Part shown: one piece after another, positions 53,230-63,829 of the stretch
Numbering within the stretch: position 1 is the first letter of the stretch
Layout: each line of letters begins with the position of its first letter
Source: Cenococcum geophilum 1.58
Taxonomy: Eukaryota > Ascomycota > Dothideomycetes > Gloniales > Gloniaceae
Length of the DNA: 64,000 bases
Direction of reading: 5' to 3'
Assembly (NCBI GenBank): GCA_001692895.1
Contig: KV748241.1
Location: 960,779-1,024,778, forward strand
The notes under the pieces: generated by a model
Told to the model about the DNA's origin: nothing
Seen by the model: the letters and a program-made list of their open reading frames with translations, nothing else
The model's database searches: none
Translations under genes and position numbers: made by a program

Positions 53230-56200
53230 GACGTTATCCTTAGTTAGTTCCTGGTATTAAGTGGCAATAGAGAGATTAAATAAAGCCTTGGGTTAATAAA
53301 TAGAAGCGATATAAGCTCTATAAGCGCGTTACTCTATATATCCTTATTTTAGAGAATTAACGTTAATAACGTTAATCTTCTTGCCTTAACCCTTCTGGCA
53401 TAAAGTAATAGAATCCTTGTTTAGGGAGAGGACACATCTATTAAAGAGTAATAGTGTTATTAAATTAAGCTTTTCCTTTAGCTTTACTATAAGATTTGCC
53501 TTTACTAGCTTGTCTTCTTTAAGAGCTAAGAATCGGTCATCTCCTAAGATAATTATATCGTTAGTTTATATGCCGATAATTCTAAATGGAGTTCCCGTAG
53601 TTATAATAAGGAAGCATGGATTAAATATAGAAGTAGTTATCAAAAGCTTCTCTTTATAGTGCTTGCTGTAGGTAGCCTACTAGTAAGTTCCTACCTCTGC
53701 AATTCCATATAATGGCTTAAGCATAACCATAATCGTATCTTTGGAGTATTAGTAGCGAATTTACTCTAAAAGGTATGCTAATATTAAGCGCTGAAGGTGC
53801 GTCTCTAATTAGGTGTAGGCCTAAGTAATATCTTATAAATAAACTGCCATTCTATTCTTTATTAGAAAGGGAGCTAGTGTAATAATAACTCACTAACTGG
53901 CTCATTAAATTATAGGAGATTGTATAAGAATTACCTCCTTACTATTATCGTTATAGCCTTAGATAATAAGCCTTAATTTCTTAAATAGGGCGTTAGTAGC
54001 TTTGCCTTTAATCTTATTGACTATTCTTAACTTAAAGATGCGAACTTTATTAAACTTAGTAGGGTTATACTTCTTAAATTTAAAGACCCCTCTTGTAATA
54101 AGATTATTAATCTCCTGCTTATCGGATGCTTAGAAAGGAGCTCCTAGAGTTATAATATAACCTTTCTTTTAGAGCTGTTTTACAAGTTTAAAGTTAGCCT
54201 TCTCCTTAGCTGTTATAAAGGCTATTAATAGCTTAACTCCATTCTTAATAGCGGTAATAAATTGCTCTTTAAAATTAATAAGATATTAGTAATTTCGTAA
54301 TCCCTTCAGGCGACCTTTACCGCGTTATAGTTGCGGTGTATCTACTATAATTATATTAGGATTATGGTCGCCTTCTAGAGCACGTTAATCGTAGCTCTCC
54401 TCTAGGGCATCTTCTATAGTATCCTATAAAGGCTTAAAACTATTATCTTTATAGTAAGGCTTAATAACAGTTAAACGGAATTAAATAGGTCCGTAAGGCA
54501 TCTAAATAGTATAAGTTTAACTATTAATTATAATAAGTTAATATGGGCCTGACTATCCTCCCTTTTTACGCTATACGCGTACCTTAGACTAAAGTAGCAG
54601 ATCGAGCGTAGTTAAGGTATTTAGGCCATTTCTTATTCCTAGTACGTCGTTAACCTAGCGTGTAGCGTAGAGATATTATACCTCCTTTATTGCCTTGTGA
54701 ATAGCCTCAGCTCATTATATAATAGAGGGAGATAGTGGAGAATTATTAGTTATTTAAGGGTAGGCGCTAAAGACTAGTAATGTAGGTATAAGTCTATCCG
54801 GGCCAGCGGAATTATTAATAGCTTTAATAGCTATTTATAAGGTAAGTTTTTTGCTAGCGTCTTTTAGTTCTAAAGAGATAATCTTATATACGCGGCGTAA
54901 TGGCGCGTAATATTATTCTACTTTTTTAATACTATTATGTGCCTTAATAGGGACTTCCTTAACCTTAATTGCTATTGCCTTTGTCTGTTATTAAAACTTT
55001 ACGGATAAGAAGTTCTTTCCTACGTTATAGACGATTTAATTAGGGGGTTCTAGGTAGACATCAATCTAGTATAATTAAAGGGTATCCTATACGTTCCTAG
55101 CTAATATATCCTTTAAGAATCGTGCGGCTTAGAAGGAGGTTAAGAAGTTAATAACTTAGAGTACTGGCTTGCCGCTAAGATATATAACGTTAATAATAAT
55201 ATAGAAGTTAAAGTTGTAGTTATCTTTAAGGGTAAACTTAAATTGGCCAGGGGACTTCTAGTTTATTTGGCATTAATAGCAGTACTTTATAAGATACTTA
55301 ATTACCTTAACCTTAACTTCATGGCCTGCCTGCTAAAAAACCCTAAGTAATTGGTGAACGGATAGGTAGCTAAAATAATGGTATAGTTAATGTAACTCTA
55401 ACTTAGTTAAATAGCTCTAAGCAACACTTTTTTCTAGTTAATAAAGGAGTAACTAGGGGTGACCCTACTTGCGTATAACGGGCACCTAATTATCTCCCTA
55501 AATAAGTATATTCTTAAGGTTATTAAGCTTAACGCCTAATTTATCTATATCTCTAATGTAAAATAGAAATGGGGTATTCGTAGGAATAATGTGAAAGGTA
55601 ATATACCCTAAGGGGGTTTGGACCCTAATTATGCTAATAGAGATTGTAGTACCCTTACTAAAACGAATCGTGTGTTGGCCTGCCGTTGAATGGTTAATTT
55701 AAACAGAGCTATTAAGCTGCTAAAGGGCTTGAACTTAAGGTTCTCCTGCTATAGATACTCCTGCGGCTCTAGTATCTGGCATAATACTATAAAAGACGTT
55801 CGCCGAGTATCTATTATTAAAGGAGAACGCGGAACTCTCCCTTAGCTTATTAAAAATATCTAACTTTATAGTAAAATAGAGCGTAGATTAGTTATTAAGA
55901 ATAGTAACGGTTTATATACCATCTACCTCACCATACTTAGTGAAGTATTAGTTAGGTAAGTACTCCTTAATTTTTATATCCATAAGAAGCTGTTCGGCCT
56001 TATTAACCTTACCCTTAAAATCTTCTACGCCTTTATATTAAACCAGGAAGCTTTAGAAGTAGGCCGTAGTAACCTTATAATTTCTAACGTTTCTTATACT
56101 TTGGCGGAACTTATTATATGCCTCCTTTTATTTATTAAGAGAATACCTAGTTAACTAGTAATTCGGTTTCTTATAAACGTAGCACTTTTTCTAGCAATTA

Positions 56201-56250
56201 CTTCGAAATAAACCTCCATAAGGACCTCCACCTTTACCTTATAGTTGTTA
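53230..56250 (-). pseudogene. Copia-3 protease, integrase, RT and RNase H N-part
   Basis: Minus-strand pol colinear with copia-2: RNase H and RT at about 53230-54330, integrase at about 54500-55550, protease near 55760-55800 and zinc-knuckle region near 56160-56200 (residues ARKSATFIRNRITS in the frame 56151-56333). Plus-strand open frame 53417-53659 is a shadow. Confidence 0.82.
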
Positions 56251-57615
56251 ATTATACCCTCTACCGTATTACCTACCCCGGCCACTATATATTCAATTAG
56301 TCTAGTTATAATTATATTAGTTAGGCGGGTCAATTAAAGTAGGTTAGAGTTAGGCGTTAAATTACTATACTTCTTAAGAGTGTAGAGCGGTGCCAACAGA
56401 AGATCTTAATTAAGTATATACTCCTTTATAAGTATTTACAGGATTAAAGAGAGCAAGGTTATATTCTTTAACACCTTAACATACGCTAATAACTTAATCA
56501 CGTAGGCTAAAGTCCTCTTAATATAATTCGGATAAACCACGCTAAATTATCTAAAGTTAATTAAAGAGCTTTTAAAGACAATTAAGCCGAGGGACACCTA
56601 GGTTTATAGCAATAATCCTTAAGAAGGTAGTCTCTCTCTATTCTAACATATACTGCTACTTATTCTCTTCTATTTTAAAGTAGCATCTTAACTTATATAT
56701 TATGCGGTTAAAATCATATCCTTTTCCTACTAAATAATTATAATAGAAGGTACTAGCTCGGCCCTTAAGTATAACGGAATAGGCGTTGTGGTATTAATTA
56801 GACTCTATTCCTACCTTTTAGCAACAGTTATAGAAGATACGTAGTTTTAAATTAAGAATATTGTATAATTCCCCGCCAAACTTCTTCTCCTAATCCAAAT
56901 AGAGCTTCGCAAGCTCTATAAGTAATTTTAAACTGCCTCCAATTTAAGATTAAGATAAAGGAGGTAGGAGTTACATTACAGGCTGCAGTGGGGACGTAGG
57001 TCTAGTCGGTGGAGTCTAAAGGTTAGTAGATCGCGAAGTAAGGGGATCTTATACTTGCTCATATTAAGAGGCAGTAGTTAAAGTTATAGGTTAAATTAGT
57101 GGATTCTAGGGAACTAAAGATAGAGGTAGAGGCGATAAATATAGAACGGAAGAACTTATACCTAGAGCAATAGAATTAGAACGTGTCTCTTATGGTATAT
57201 TACTTAGATTCCATTATAAGTTAAGCTTCCTTATAGTGCGTAGTTAGTGCTTAATCTCTTATGCAGTCTATTTATGCTCTTCTTTTATGTCAAGAACCTG
57301 CTCCTAAATATTATCTTTAATAGTACCCCCATTCTTAGGGACAAATACTCTATTCTCTTAAAGGAAGTTACGGAAGTCCTATATAATATCCTTATTTACG
57401 GGGGCCTATATTTCCTTTATCTATCTAATAAAGTCCTCCTTTATACATTCCCATAGCGCGGTATCGTTATATTCACTGTCCTTATAATATACTATACGGT
57501 ATAATAAAAATCCATTTAAGTCTTATTCATTAGCGTTTGCAAGGTCAATTATAGCTTTATTCTATGTCTTTAGATTAATATCTTCCTTATACTTCTTTGG
57601 GTAGGTTAACGCCAT
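56250..57615 (-). pseudogene. Copia-3 gag
   Basis: ATG at 57615 (minus) followed by ALTYPKKYKEDINL. The capsid part includes FLLYRIVYYKDSEYNDTALW near 57445-57505. The end has NIIITRLIEYIV and NNYKVKVEVLMEVYFEV near 56185-56320. Stops are RIP-type. Confidence 0.78.
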
Positions 57616-58010
57616 AGTAGGTATAAAATTAACGGGGTATTATATATTAAAGATAGGTAGGATTTTCGGTTTTATAGGATCTCGTAGGTTTACTATTAAG
57701 AGGTAGGCAATTTAAGATATTGTTTGACGCGTTTTAGACATTAACTTGGGACCTTAGGTTTAGTAACACTTCTAACCTAAAGTACTTAACCAAATCTTCG
57801 TAAACGCGGTTGTTCTGCGTAATAGACGCAACTTAGTATCTCCTAGTACTTAGTAACACTTCTATTACTAGTTTTCCGCAAGTCTAAGGTAGCACGGTAT
57901 CGCCGGGATCCATTCCATATAAGCGCATATGGCACCCCTATATAAGACTATCTCTTCTATTCGAAAACCTAGCTGCTCTATAGTTAACTATGTATTTAAT
58001 TACTGATTAG
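57616..58010 (-). other. Copia-3 5' leader
   Basis: Untranslated leader of about 395 bp between LTR and gag, with the primer-binding site expected next to the LTR. It contains two copies of GTGTTACTAA and a GGATCCCGGCG segment; it differs from the copia-2 and copia-4 leaders. Confidence 0.6.
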
Positions 58011-58218
58011 TGTTAGTTATATAGGGTGACTCACCAATAATAACTACTCGAGTAGGGTTACAGTGATGTTAGTTAATAAAGCTTTTTGATTGGAATAAGG
58101 AAGGGCGAGGAGCCTAAGGCTCCTCGCCACGCTAGTGCCGCGGCGACACGTGATGGCAACTTGCCATCACGTGACGGCAGTTTGCCGTACGTGACGGCAA
58201 ATTGCCTCATTCCCGACA
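58011..58218 (-). repeat. Copia-3 5' LTR
   Basis: 208 bp, matching 46143-46350. Sense-strand start TGTCGGGAATGAGGC with repeated CACGTGACGGCA and TTGCC blocks. Confidence 0.92.
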
Positions 58219-58223
58219 GTTAT

Positions 58224-58910
58224 TCCTAATACGCGTATTAACGGACCATAAAAACCTGCAGTACTTTATAACTATAAAGCAATTAATATAACACTAAATT
58301 TGTTAGGCCGAATACCTTTTATAATTTAACTTTAAGATTCTATACTAACCTGGCAAACTTAATTAGAAGCCTAACTTATTAATATAATAATTATAAGACT
58401 TACTTATAAACGCATTTAATAAATGGATTATAAATTAATTACAAATTCTGCTGCCCCCTAAACGCTTTAAGAAACTATATCCTATATTTTTAAACGCGGA
58501 GCTTAATAGAAATAAATTAGAAGTTAAGAAATAGGAAATAGAAATTAATAAGCTAATAAAATACGAATATAAGAATAATATATGGATAATAGATATAATA
58601 AAAGCAATTTAAATAGGAAAACGACAGCATAAGGATATTATACTCGCTAAATTATTAAGTGGAAAGGATATAAAATATAAACCTAGGAAACCTATAACTA
58701 GATTAAGGCCGACGCGCCTTCTTTAGTAAAAGAATTTTATAAGGACTATCCTTTACAGCCTACTTTAGCTGGATAGATATAATATAAAGGCAAATAACTG
58801 CTACCTAATATAAATATATAAAATATAATAGCAGGAAGCTTAAAATTAAAAAGAACTTAAAATATATTATAATGTTTATAATACAATTACGTAATATATA
58901 AGATGTTAAG
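58224..58910 (+). pseudogene. Gypsy-2 RNase H C-part and decayed tail
   Basis: Continues RNase H with VLTDHKNLQYFITIKQL near 58238-58290 and AEYLLWFNFKILYWPGKLN-like sequence near 58315-58370. Then, without a recognisable integrase, it passes to a Lys/Glu-rich stretch (58480-58620) and a segment reading KDIKYKPRKPITRLR near 58668-58712. An internal deletion seems likely. Confidence 0.75.
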
Positions 58911-59041
58911 GAACTTTAACCGCCGGTTAAAGTTATCTAATTAGCTAGATCCGCCTTACTAAGACCCACTATAAAGATATTAGTTCTGCTTACCGCCTTA
59001 ACCGAACTAATAGTAATTTTCTATCCCGGGGATAGAAAATT
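58911..59041 (+). promoter_or_regulatory. Gypsy-2 tail with two hairpins
   Basis: Inverted repeat AACTTTAACC/GGTTAAAGTT at 58912-58934 and a 27-nt palindrome at 59015-59041. The order and spacing are as in the copia-2 3' UTR. Composite C begins at the next base. Confidence 0.65.
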
Positions 59042-59051
59042 CATCAGGAAA

Positions 59052-59321
59052 ATGTTTATGCCTCCTAACAGTACTGACAGGTTCCTGACAGCTCCTGTCA
59101 GGGCTGTCAGGAGCTCCAGGAGACACTCACACTCGGCTTCCTGTCAGGAACCTGTCAGGAGGTCGCCCGGACCACACGGACCACACGGACCTCCAGGACC
59201 TCCAGGACCTCCAGGACCTCCAGGACTATCAGGACCTCCAGGACCTCCAGGACCATCAGGACCATTAGGACAATCAGGACAATCAGGACCATTAGGACCA
59301 TTAGGACAATTAGGACAATAA
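59052..59321 (+). other. 89-codon open frame with collagen-like Gly-x-y repeat
   Basis: Starts MFMPPNSTD and ends in some 16 Gly-x-y triplets ([16 protein letters not shown] at the start, later GPLGQSGQ). The repeat is a 9-bp minisatellite, GGACCTCCA (59163-59320). No signal peptide or other domain. Its place inside a satellite composite argues for a repeat artefact, yet the frame is intact from ATG to stop. Confidence 0.35.
59074..59158. repeat. Foldback with perfect 18-nt arms
   Basis: CTGACAGGTTCCTGACAG (59074-59091) and its exact reverse complement (59141-59158). A further inner inverted repeat is based on GCTCCTG/CAGGAGC. The arms could form a cruciform. Confidence 0.88.
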
Positions 59322-59585
59322 TTTAAAAATTAAATTTAAAAATAAGGTATATTAATGCTCTTGTATTTACAGCTAGCTAATAAATATAAAAACCAGTTTA
59401 ATTTTAGACCCTATTCTATATACAGGATACTTTAAGGAATCTAAATAATCTAAATCCTTCCTGCCTACCACCTGCGTCGCGATCGATTAAGGAGACAAGG
59501 GGTAAGGCTCTCGCAGAGGCTCCAAACCGTCAATTGGCGGTGTTCCCGATGATCCGCCGGCCGTGTACTGATTTCCTAACTAGAC
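59322..59585. other. AT-rich block and unique segment of composite C
   Basis: AT-rich to about 59455, then a GC-rich segment (about 59470-59580) with GGCTCTCGCAGAGGCTCC and GGCGGTGTTCCCGATGATCC. The latter corresponds to the RIP-altered 6600-6660 of composite A. Confidence 0.6.
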
Positions 59586-59756
59586 CTAGTGCCTGCCTGT
59601 CCTGCCTGTCCTGCCTGTCCTGCCTGTCCTGCCTGTCCTGCCTGTCCTGCCTGTCCTACCTGTCCAACCGTCCTACCTGTTCGTGCCTACCTGTCTGTGC
59701 CTGCCTGTCTGTGCCTACCTGTCGTGCCTACTTGTCTATGCCTACCTGTCTGTATC
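59586..59756 (+). repeat. 9-bp repeat (CTGCCTGTC)n and degenerate pyrimidine tract
   Basis: Seven near-perfect 9-bp units, then looser CTACCTGTCTGTGC units. Three overlapping open frames here (Cys/Pro-rich) are repeat artefacts. Confidence 0.9.
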
Positions 59757-60002
59757 TGTAATTTGGGGGAGAAGTCGGCCCGATCGAAGGCTCTGCTTGA
59801 TTCGATTGCGATTAATTATATTAGTTCAAATCGTTCTCTATGAGCGTTTGCTGGCTGTACGTTTGAACGATGGTCGTCTGGGGTGCCTCTCTAAGAGACC
59901 CTGATTCGATTTAATTCGGTAACAGGGTAATATCGAGGCTCTGGTTCGATTCGATCGATCGATTGAATTGATCGTGGTGTTCGCTGGCTGGTCGTTCAAA
60001 CG
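59757..60002 (+). other. Unique block 1 of composite C, first copy
   Basis: TTTGGGGGAGAAGTCGGCCC to GTTCGCTGGCTGG; contains a local expansion GATTAATTATATTAGTTC absent from the other copies. Confidence 0.8.
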
Positions 60003-60052
60003 ATTATCGTCTGGCTCTGGCGACGATCGTATGGTTCTAACGACGGTCGTCT
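60003..60052 (+). repeat. 20-bp array, 2-3 units
   Basis: Short run of the TTCTGGCGACGGTC unit, leading to the next pyrimidine tract. Confidence 0.85.
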
Positions 60053-60145
60053 CCTACCTGCCTACCTACCTACCTGTCTGCCTACCTACCTATCTGCCTG
60101 CCTGCCTGCCTGCCTGCCTGTCTGCCTGCCTGCCTGTCTGCCTAT
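60053..60145 (+). repeat. Pyrimidine microsatellite (CTAC/CTGC)n
   Basis: Tetranucleotide CTGC/CTAC/CTGT repeats separating the two composite units. Confidence 0.9.
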
Positions 60146-60365
60146 GTCAGCATCTAATTTAATTCGGGGGAGGGGTCGGCCCAATCAAAGGCTCTAATTG
60201 ATTCAGATCGTTCTCTACGGCCATTCGCTAGCTGTACATTCGAACGGTGGTCGTCTAGGGTGCCTCCCTAGGAGGCCTTGATTCGATTCGATAATGGGCG
60301 AAGCTCTGGTTTAATTTGACTGATCGATCAATTGAATCGCTCGTGGTATTCGCTGGCTGGTTGTT
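60146..60365 (+). other. Unique block 1 of composite C, second copy
   Basis: Matches 59757-60002 and 23157-23374, including GGTGCCTCCCTAGGAGGCC. Confidence 0.8.
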
Positions 60366-60540
60366 CAAAAGGTCGTCGTCTAGTTCTGGTAACGGTCGTC
60401 TAGTTCTGGTAACGGTTGTCTGGCTCTAGGACGGTCATCTAGTTCTTGCAACGGTCGTCTGGTTCTGGCGACGGTTATCTGGTTCTGGTGACGGTCGTCT
60501 GGTTCTGGCGACGGTCGCCTAGTTCTAGCGACGGTCCTCT
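60366..60540 (+). repeat. 20-bp minisatellite array, about 9 units
   Basis: TGGTTCTGGCGACGGTCGTC-type units with few RIP changes. Confidence 0.9.
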
Positions 60541-60645
60541 GCTGGCTACCGTTCTAGTGCCTCCTAAGGTAGGGAGGATGTAAGGAAGGGTGAAAAATAA
60601 GGTGGCTACAAAGGGGGTAGCTTGGCAGAGGCACGTGTAGGGCTA
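60541..60645 (+). other. Unique block 2 of composite C, left part
   Basis: Matches 7893-7990 and 24211-24300. It is split by the mariner at TA 60644-60645 and resumes at 63793. Confidence 0.8.
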
Positions 60646-60760
60646 CAGTCGCTTCGGAAAAGGATGGGTTTATGTCAGAAACCATGATCAAGTACAGAAA
60701 TTTACCGAATCCTCACCTGTTTGAACCACTTTTCTATACCCGCGCATGACACCACCTATC
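60646..60760 (+). repeat. Mariner left terminal inverted repeat
   Basis: 115 bp, nearly identical to the inverse of 63676-63790. Transposase binding site. Confidence 0.93.
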
Positions 60761-60819
60761 GCCTTATTATTATCTTATATTTAAAGCCATAGGTAATCCT
60801 GCCTGGTTAACCAAATAGA

Positions 60820-61910
60820 AGTCGATTACATAAGCTCTAATTAACCTTAGCTGCAATAACTTCTATATAAAAGTTAAGACCCGTGTTCCTTAATCTACTC
60901 TTTAATACTAGAGGGTAAATTTAAAGAGGTATAGCCAGATTAATCCACCGATTAGGGGAAATAGTAGGCCACTACTACTTACAGATAAAGCTCTAGATGT
61001 ATAATATTAGGTAGTAATATTAATATTAATTTTACTAATAAACGCGTACTAATTAGGGCCTCCTTAAATACCTTATATATAGCCCAGACGCCTATTTTAA
61101 AGAGATACTCTAGTTTCTATATAATAAATATAATATAATAGTAGTATAAAGCATATTATCGGCTGGATTAAAGCGAAGAAAATAGAGTAGAAAGGTTATA
61201 AGGATAATTGCGCAATAGCGTAACCCAGGCCTAAGGGACAACTAAATTATTTAAATCTGTGGCTATAGACGCAATTAGTTTATCTTTATTAATAAATCAG
61301 CTTATAATAAGAAGATAATAGATAGGAAGTATAGGTGGGCGCTAATTAATAAGCCTACTAAAGGAATATTGGAATTAAAGAGATCTAAAAGATGGAGCTT
61401 ACTGCTAGCGTATACCTATTAGGGCTATATGCCTGGCTAGTTAATATACTAGGGCGCTATTAACGGGCTAATATTTATTAAGTAGATAAAAAATAAGGTT
61501 TTTACTTATATGTAGCCTTATCTATAGCCTTATTTAGTTCTAGTAATAGATAATATATTAATCCATTATAATAAAGTATATAGTGTATATAAAGGATAGG
61601 TGTTTAATACTATTGCTTACTTAAACCTAGGAAGTTTAACGCCTCTACAATGCTGCTAGTATTAGGCTTAAATATCTTCCTCCTTACTTACCTAATTTTA
61701 ATCTAATTAAAGCTTCTTTTTACGACTTAAAGCAGTAGCTACGTGCTTATTAATTTAAAGCTAATCTATAGAATAACTTTAGTAACTTTTTAAGCCACGT
61801 GGTAAAGTAATAAGAATTTAATAAGAGGGCAAAAGGCCATTTCTTACGGGTAGGAATTAAGAGGTAGTATAAAAAGGATAAGGTCTAGTCTTTTATAATA
61901 CATCTATATA
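60820..61910 (+). pseudogene. Tc1/mariner transposase (DDE_3 type), RIP-mutated
   Basis: The helix-turn-helix part around 60900-61010 includes RGIARLIHRLGEIVGHYY. The first catalytic block reads FIFINKSAY near 61282-61308 (VDE-type, Asp to Asn at 61291). The middle has SKRWSLLLAYTY (61391-61426), then GAINGLIFI. Second catalytic block LVIDNILIHY (61540-61569, Asp intact at 61549). Third: YLPPYLPNFNLIK near 61671-61709 (PDFNPIE with Asp and Glu changed). An offset between the last two blocks fits an intron of about 60 nt. It would excise and reinsert the element at TA. Confidence 0.88.
61602..61665 (+). other. Possible 64-nt intron in the transposase
   Basis: GTTTAA at the 5' side, a TTTAAC branch-like word near 61635-61640 and TTAG at the 3' side. 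Removal joins the DNILIHY and YLPPY blocks in one frame. A slightly different 3' site would restore a more usual spacing. Confidence 0.4.
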
Positions 61911-62249
61911 AGGTGCTTACCAATTAAGACGTTAAGTAAGGCCTCTACTATAGTATTAGAACGTCGCTAATCCGTTCTAAAGTCTTCTAAGTAGTTTACT
62001 ATATAATTAATAAGTCTATATATTAAACTAATCCTATACAGCTTTATATGGCCTATACTACTATTAAGTAGCGCGTGCTTAAGTAACTTAAAGTTATAGT
62101 CCTCCTTAATTAAAATTAACTCTACTTTAGTAAAGGCGTTGGCGATAACTAGGTAATGGCTTTATAGCTATTTAGTAAAGGCACCAAGCTTACTATTTAA
62201 TTATTTAATATCGCTACGGGTAGGGCTACTAGGTAGTAGGCTTATAGGT

Positions 62250-63620
62250 ATAGTTAGGGGTAGATAGTAATAGGTAGGCGTTTTAGAGGATAAAGCTAAA
62301 ACTAATAGAGCGCTTTATAATAACGGCACTAATAAAGATCTTATATTTAGTATAGGGTCCACTATAAAATAACTATTAGCGATAGTTAGTTATATAGAAG
62401 GAGGCATTGCCGCCTATATAGCATTCTGCACCTATTATAGCATCTACTAATTCTGCTACTACATCTAGTTTATTAAAACTATTACCGCTACTAATTAGTC
62501 TTGCTGCGGAATAGGATTAGCTAGTAATTATATAACTATAGTATAAGCCTTTCCTTATCGCCGCCGTCGTCTTAGGGGGGGCTTATTAATTTATTCGTGC
62601 TGCTAGAGTTACCTTAACGGTGCTTATAGCTGTCTAACTTTATATCTTTTTTATCCTCCCTATTTTATATATGTTTACTATACCTAATCTTTAATAGTAG
62701 TAATAGATCTAGTAGGTTAAGCGTAGCTTTCTTTTATTTAATTACTTCTAACTAGCGCAACCAGTAGTAAAAATATAATAGGTAGTGCTTTAATTTAAAT
62801 TTAAGACAGTATATAACACCATACTTTTTATTCTTATAGTGCTATTAAAGGCAGCAATAACGTTTAAGTAGCGGATATATATACTTGCCTTCAGCTTCTA
62901 TATGGTTACGTTATTTAGCAGCCTCTTTCTGCATTTTAGTGGTAGTTAATCTCTTCTTTTTACTAATAACTTCCTCTACTATACCTTTATAATCCTTACT
63001 AGAGGACCCTACTTCCTTACCGGCCGCTGCTTTAGTTAAAAGACCTACTACTTAAAGCGCTGCCTTAACACGCGCATTAACAGCCGCATTAATAGCCGCA
63101 GCAATTTCAGTATCTCTGGCTTTAGTAGACGCGTTAACAGCCGCAGCAGCGGTCTTATATCTAACTGTAAGATTAACCCAAAAAGCCTTCCTTACGTACT
63201 TTAATTGTGTCTCTATTATTCCCTCTACTTTACGCCATTTATCTATATTATTAACTTTAGGTATTATAGGATCCTTTAGACTTAATATAATAACAGTAGT
63301 TAATTAATTAAGCTAGAAAGAACGAAGGCCGTAATATTTGCTAGCTTAACACGTATTTTTAGTAACAAACTTCTAAAATTTAAAGACTCCAAATAAGACG
63401 GGTATAACGTTGCTAAATAGCGTTGTGCTATTAGCGTACACGGCCATACTCAAAAGAAAGGTTTAAGGGCCTTTAGACTATTCTATAGCAGTAGAAGGCA
63501 TTAGTGCTGATTTAACGGTAAGGTCTACTTCTTAAGGCGCTTTAGAAGTATTCTTTATAGTATTCTTAGGTGCTTTAGCTCTCCTCCTGTATGCTATGGC
63601 GCTAACTGTAATAGGAAAAA
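62250..63620 (-). pseudogene. Minus-strand accessory reading frame of the mariner, unidentified
   Basis: A continuous minus-strand frame of some 400 codons, broken mainly by RIP-type TAG/TAA. It reads MAVYANSTTLFSNVIPVLFG (from ATG 63447, with the frame open upstream to about 63612), then PIIPKVNNIDKWRKVEGII near 63230-63290, an Ala-rich repeat (AAAAVNAST, AAINAAVNAR) near 63065-63165, a Lys-rich KKKRLTTTKMQKEAAK near 62925-62975, then a basic aromatic stretch (YGVIYCLKFKLKHYLLYFYYW). No family is recognised. Coiled-coil or DNA-binding potential is inferred from composition only. It converges with the transposase. Confidence 0.55.
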
Positions 63621-63675
63621 ATATAGGCTTTAAATAGCTTTAAAAAATAGGCGACGGCGATGTGTTAGTATGGAG

Positions 63676-63790
63676 GATGGGTGGTGTCATGCGCGGGTAC
63701 AGAAAAGTGGTTCAAACAGGTGAGGATTCGGTAAATTTCTGTACTTGATCATGGTTTCTGACATAAACCCATCCTTTTCCGAAGCGACTG
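63676..63790 (-). repeat. Mariner right terminal inverted repeat
   Basis: Inverse of 60646-60760, with about two mismatches. Confidence 0.93.
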
Positions 63791-63792
63791 TA

Positions 63793-63829
63793 TCGGGAAT
63801 ATAGCGGGGACCCGATAGTAATGTGTGTC
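63793..63829 (+). other. Unique block 2 of composite C, right part
   Basis: ATATAGCGGGGACCCGATAG and what follows equals 7992-8029 of composite A, directly continuing 60645 once the mariner is removed. Confidence 0.85.

Larger units (their letters stand above)
46143..58218 (-). mobile_element. Copia-3, Ty1/copia element, complete, containing gypsy-3
   Basis: 208-bp LTRs at both ends and a 5-bp duplication GTTAT (46138-46142 and 58219-58223). It is about 6.1 kb without gypsy-3. Minus-strand order: LTR, leader, gag (from 57615), protease, integrase, RT, RNase H, LTR. Gypsy-3 (GTAAG duplication) sits in the RNase H region. Its gag relates it to copia-1 rather than copia-2. Confidence 0.92.
34160..59041 (+). 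mobile_element. Gypsy-2, Ty3/gypsy retrotransposon split by three copia insertions
   Basis: Pieces are 34160-35806, 38295-38783, 44774-46142 and 58224-59041. They read in order gag, protease, RT and RNase H across the insertions, proving that they are one element. Integrase is missing: soon after RNase H the sequence becomes short decayed segments and a tail with hairpins. Heavily RIP-mutated. Confidence 0.86.
60646..63790 (+). mobile_element. Tc1/mariner element with 115-bp inverted repeats and two reading frames
   Basis: Starts CAGTCGCTTCGGAAAAGG; its right end is the inverse. TIRs 60646-60760 and 63676-63790 differ at about two positions. TA duplication at 60644-60645 and 63791-63792; composite A has the empty site at 7990-7991. 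The interior is strongly RIP-mutated, whereas the TIRs retain many CpA and look untouched. It encodes a DDE transposase (plus) and another frame (minus), convergent. At 3145 bp it is longer than typical one-gene Tc1/mariner elements. Confidence 0.92.

Noticed and set aside
59042..59080. Composite C left end as a proven transposon terminus
   Set aside because: CATCAGGAA matches composite A, but further similarity is weak and no TA precedes it, so the border is only suggestive.
59534..59904. Cys/Pro-rich small proteins
   Set aside because: Three frames overlap on a CTGCCTGTC repeat; only the repeat is supported.
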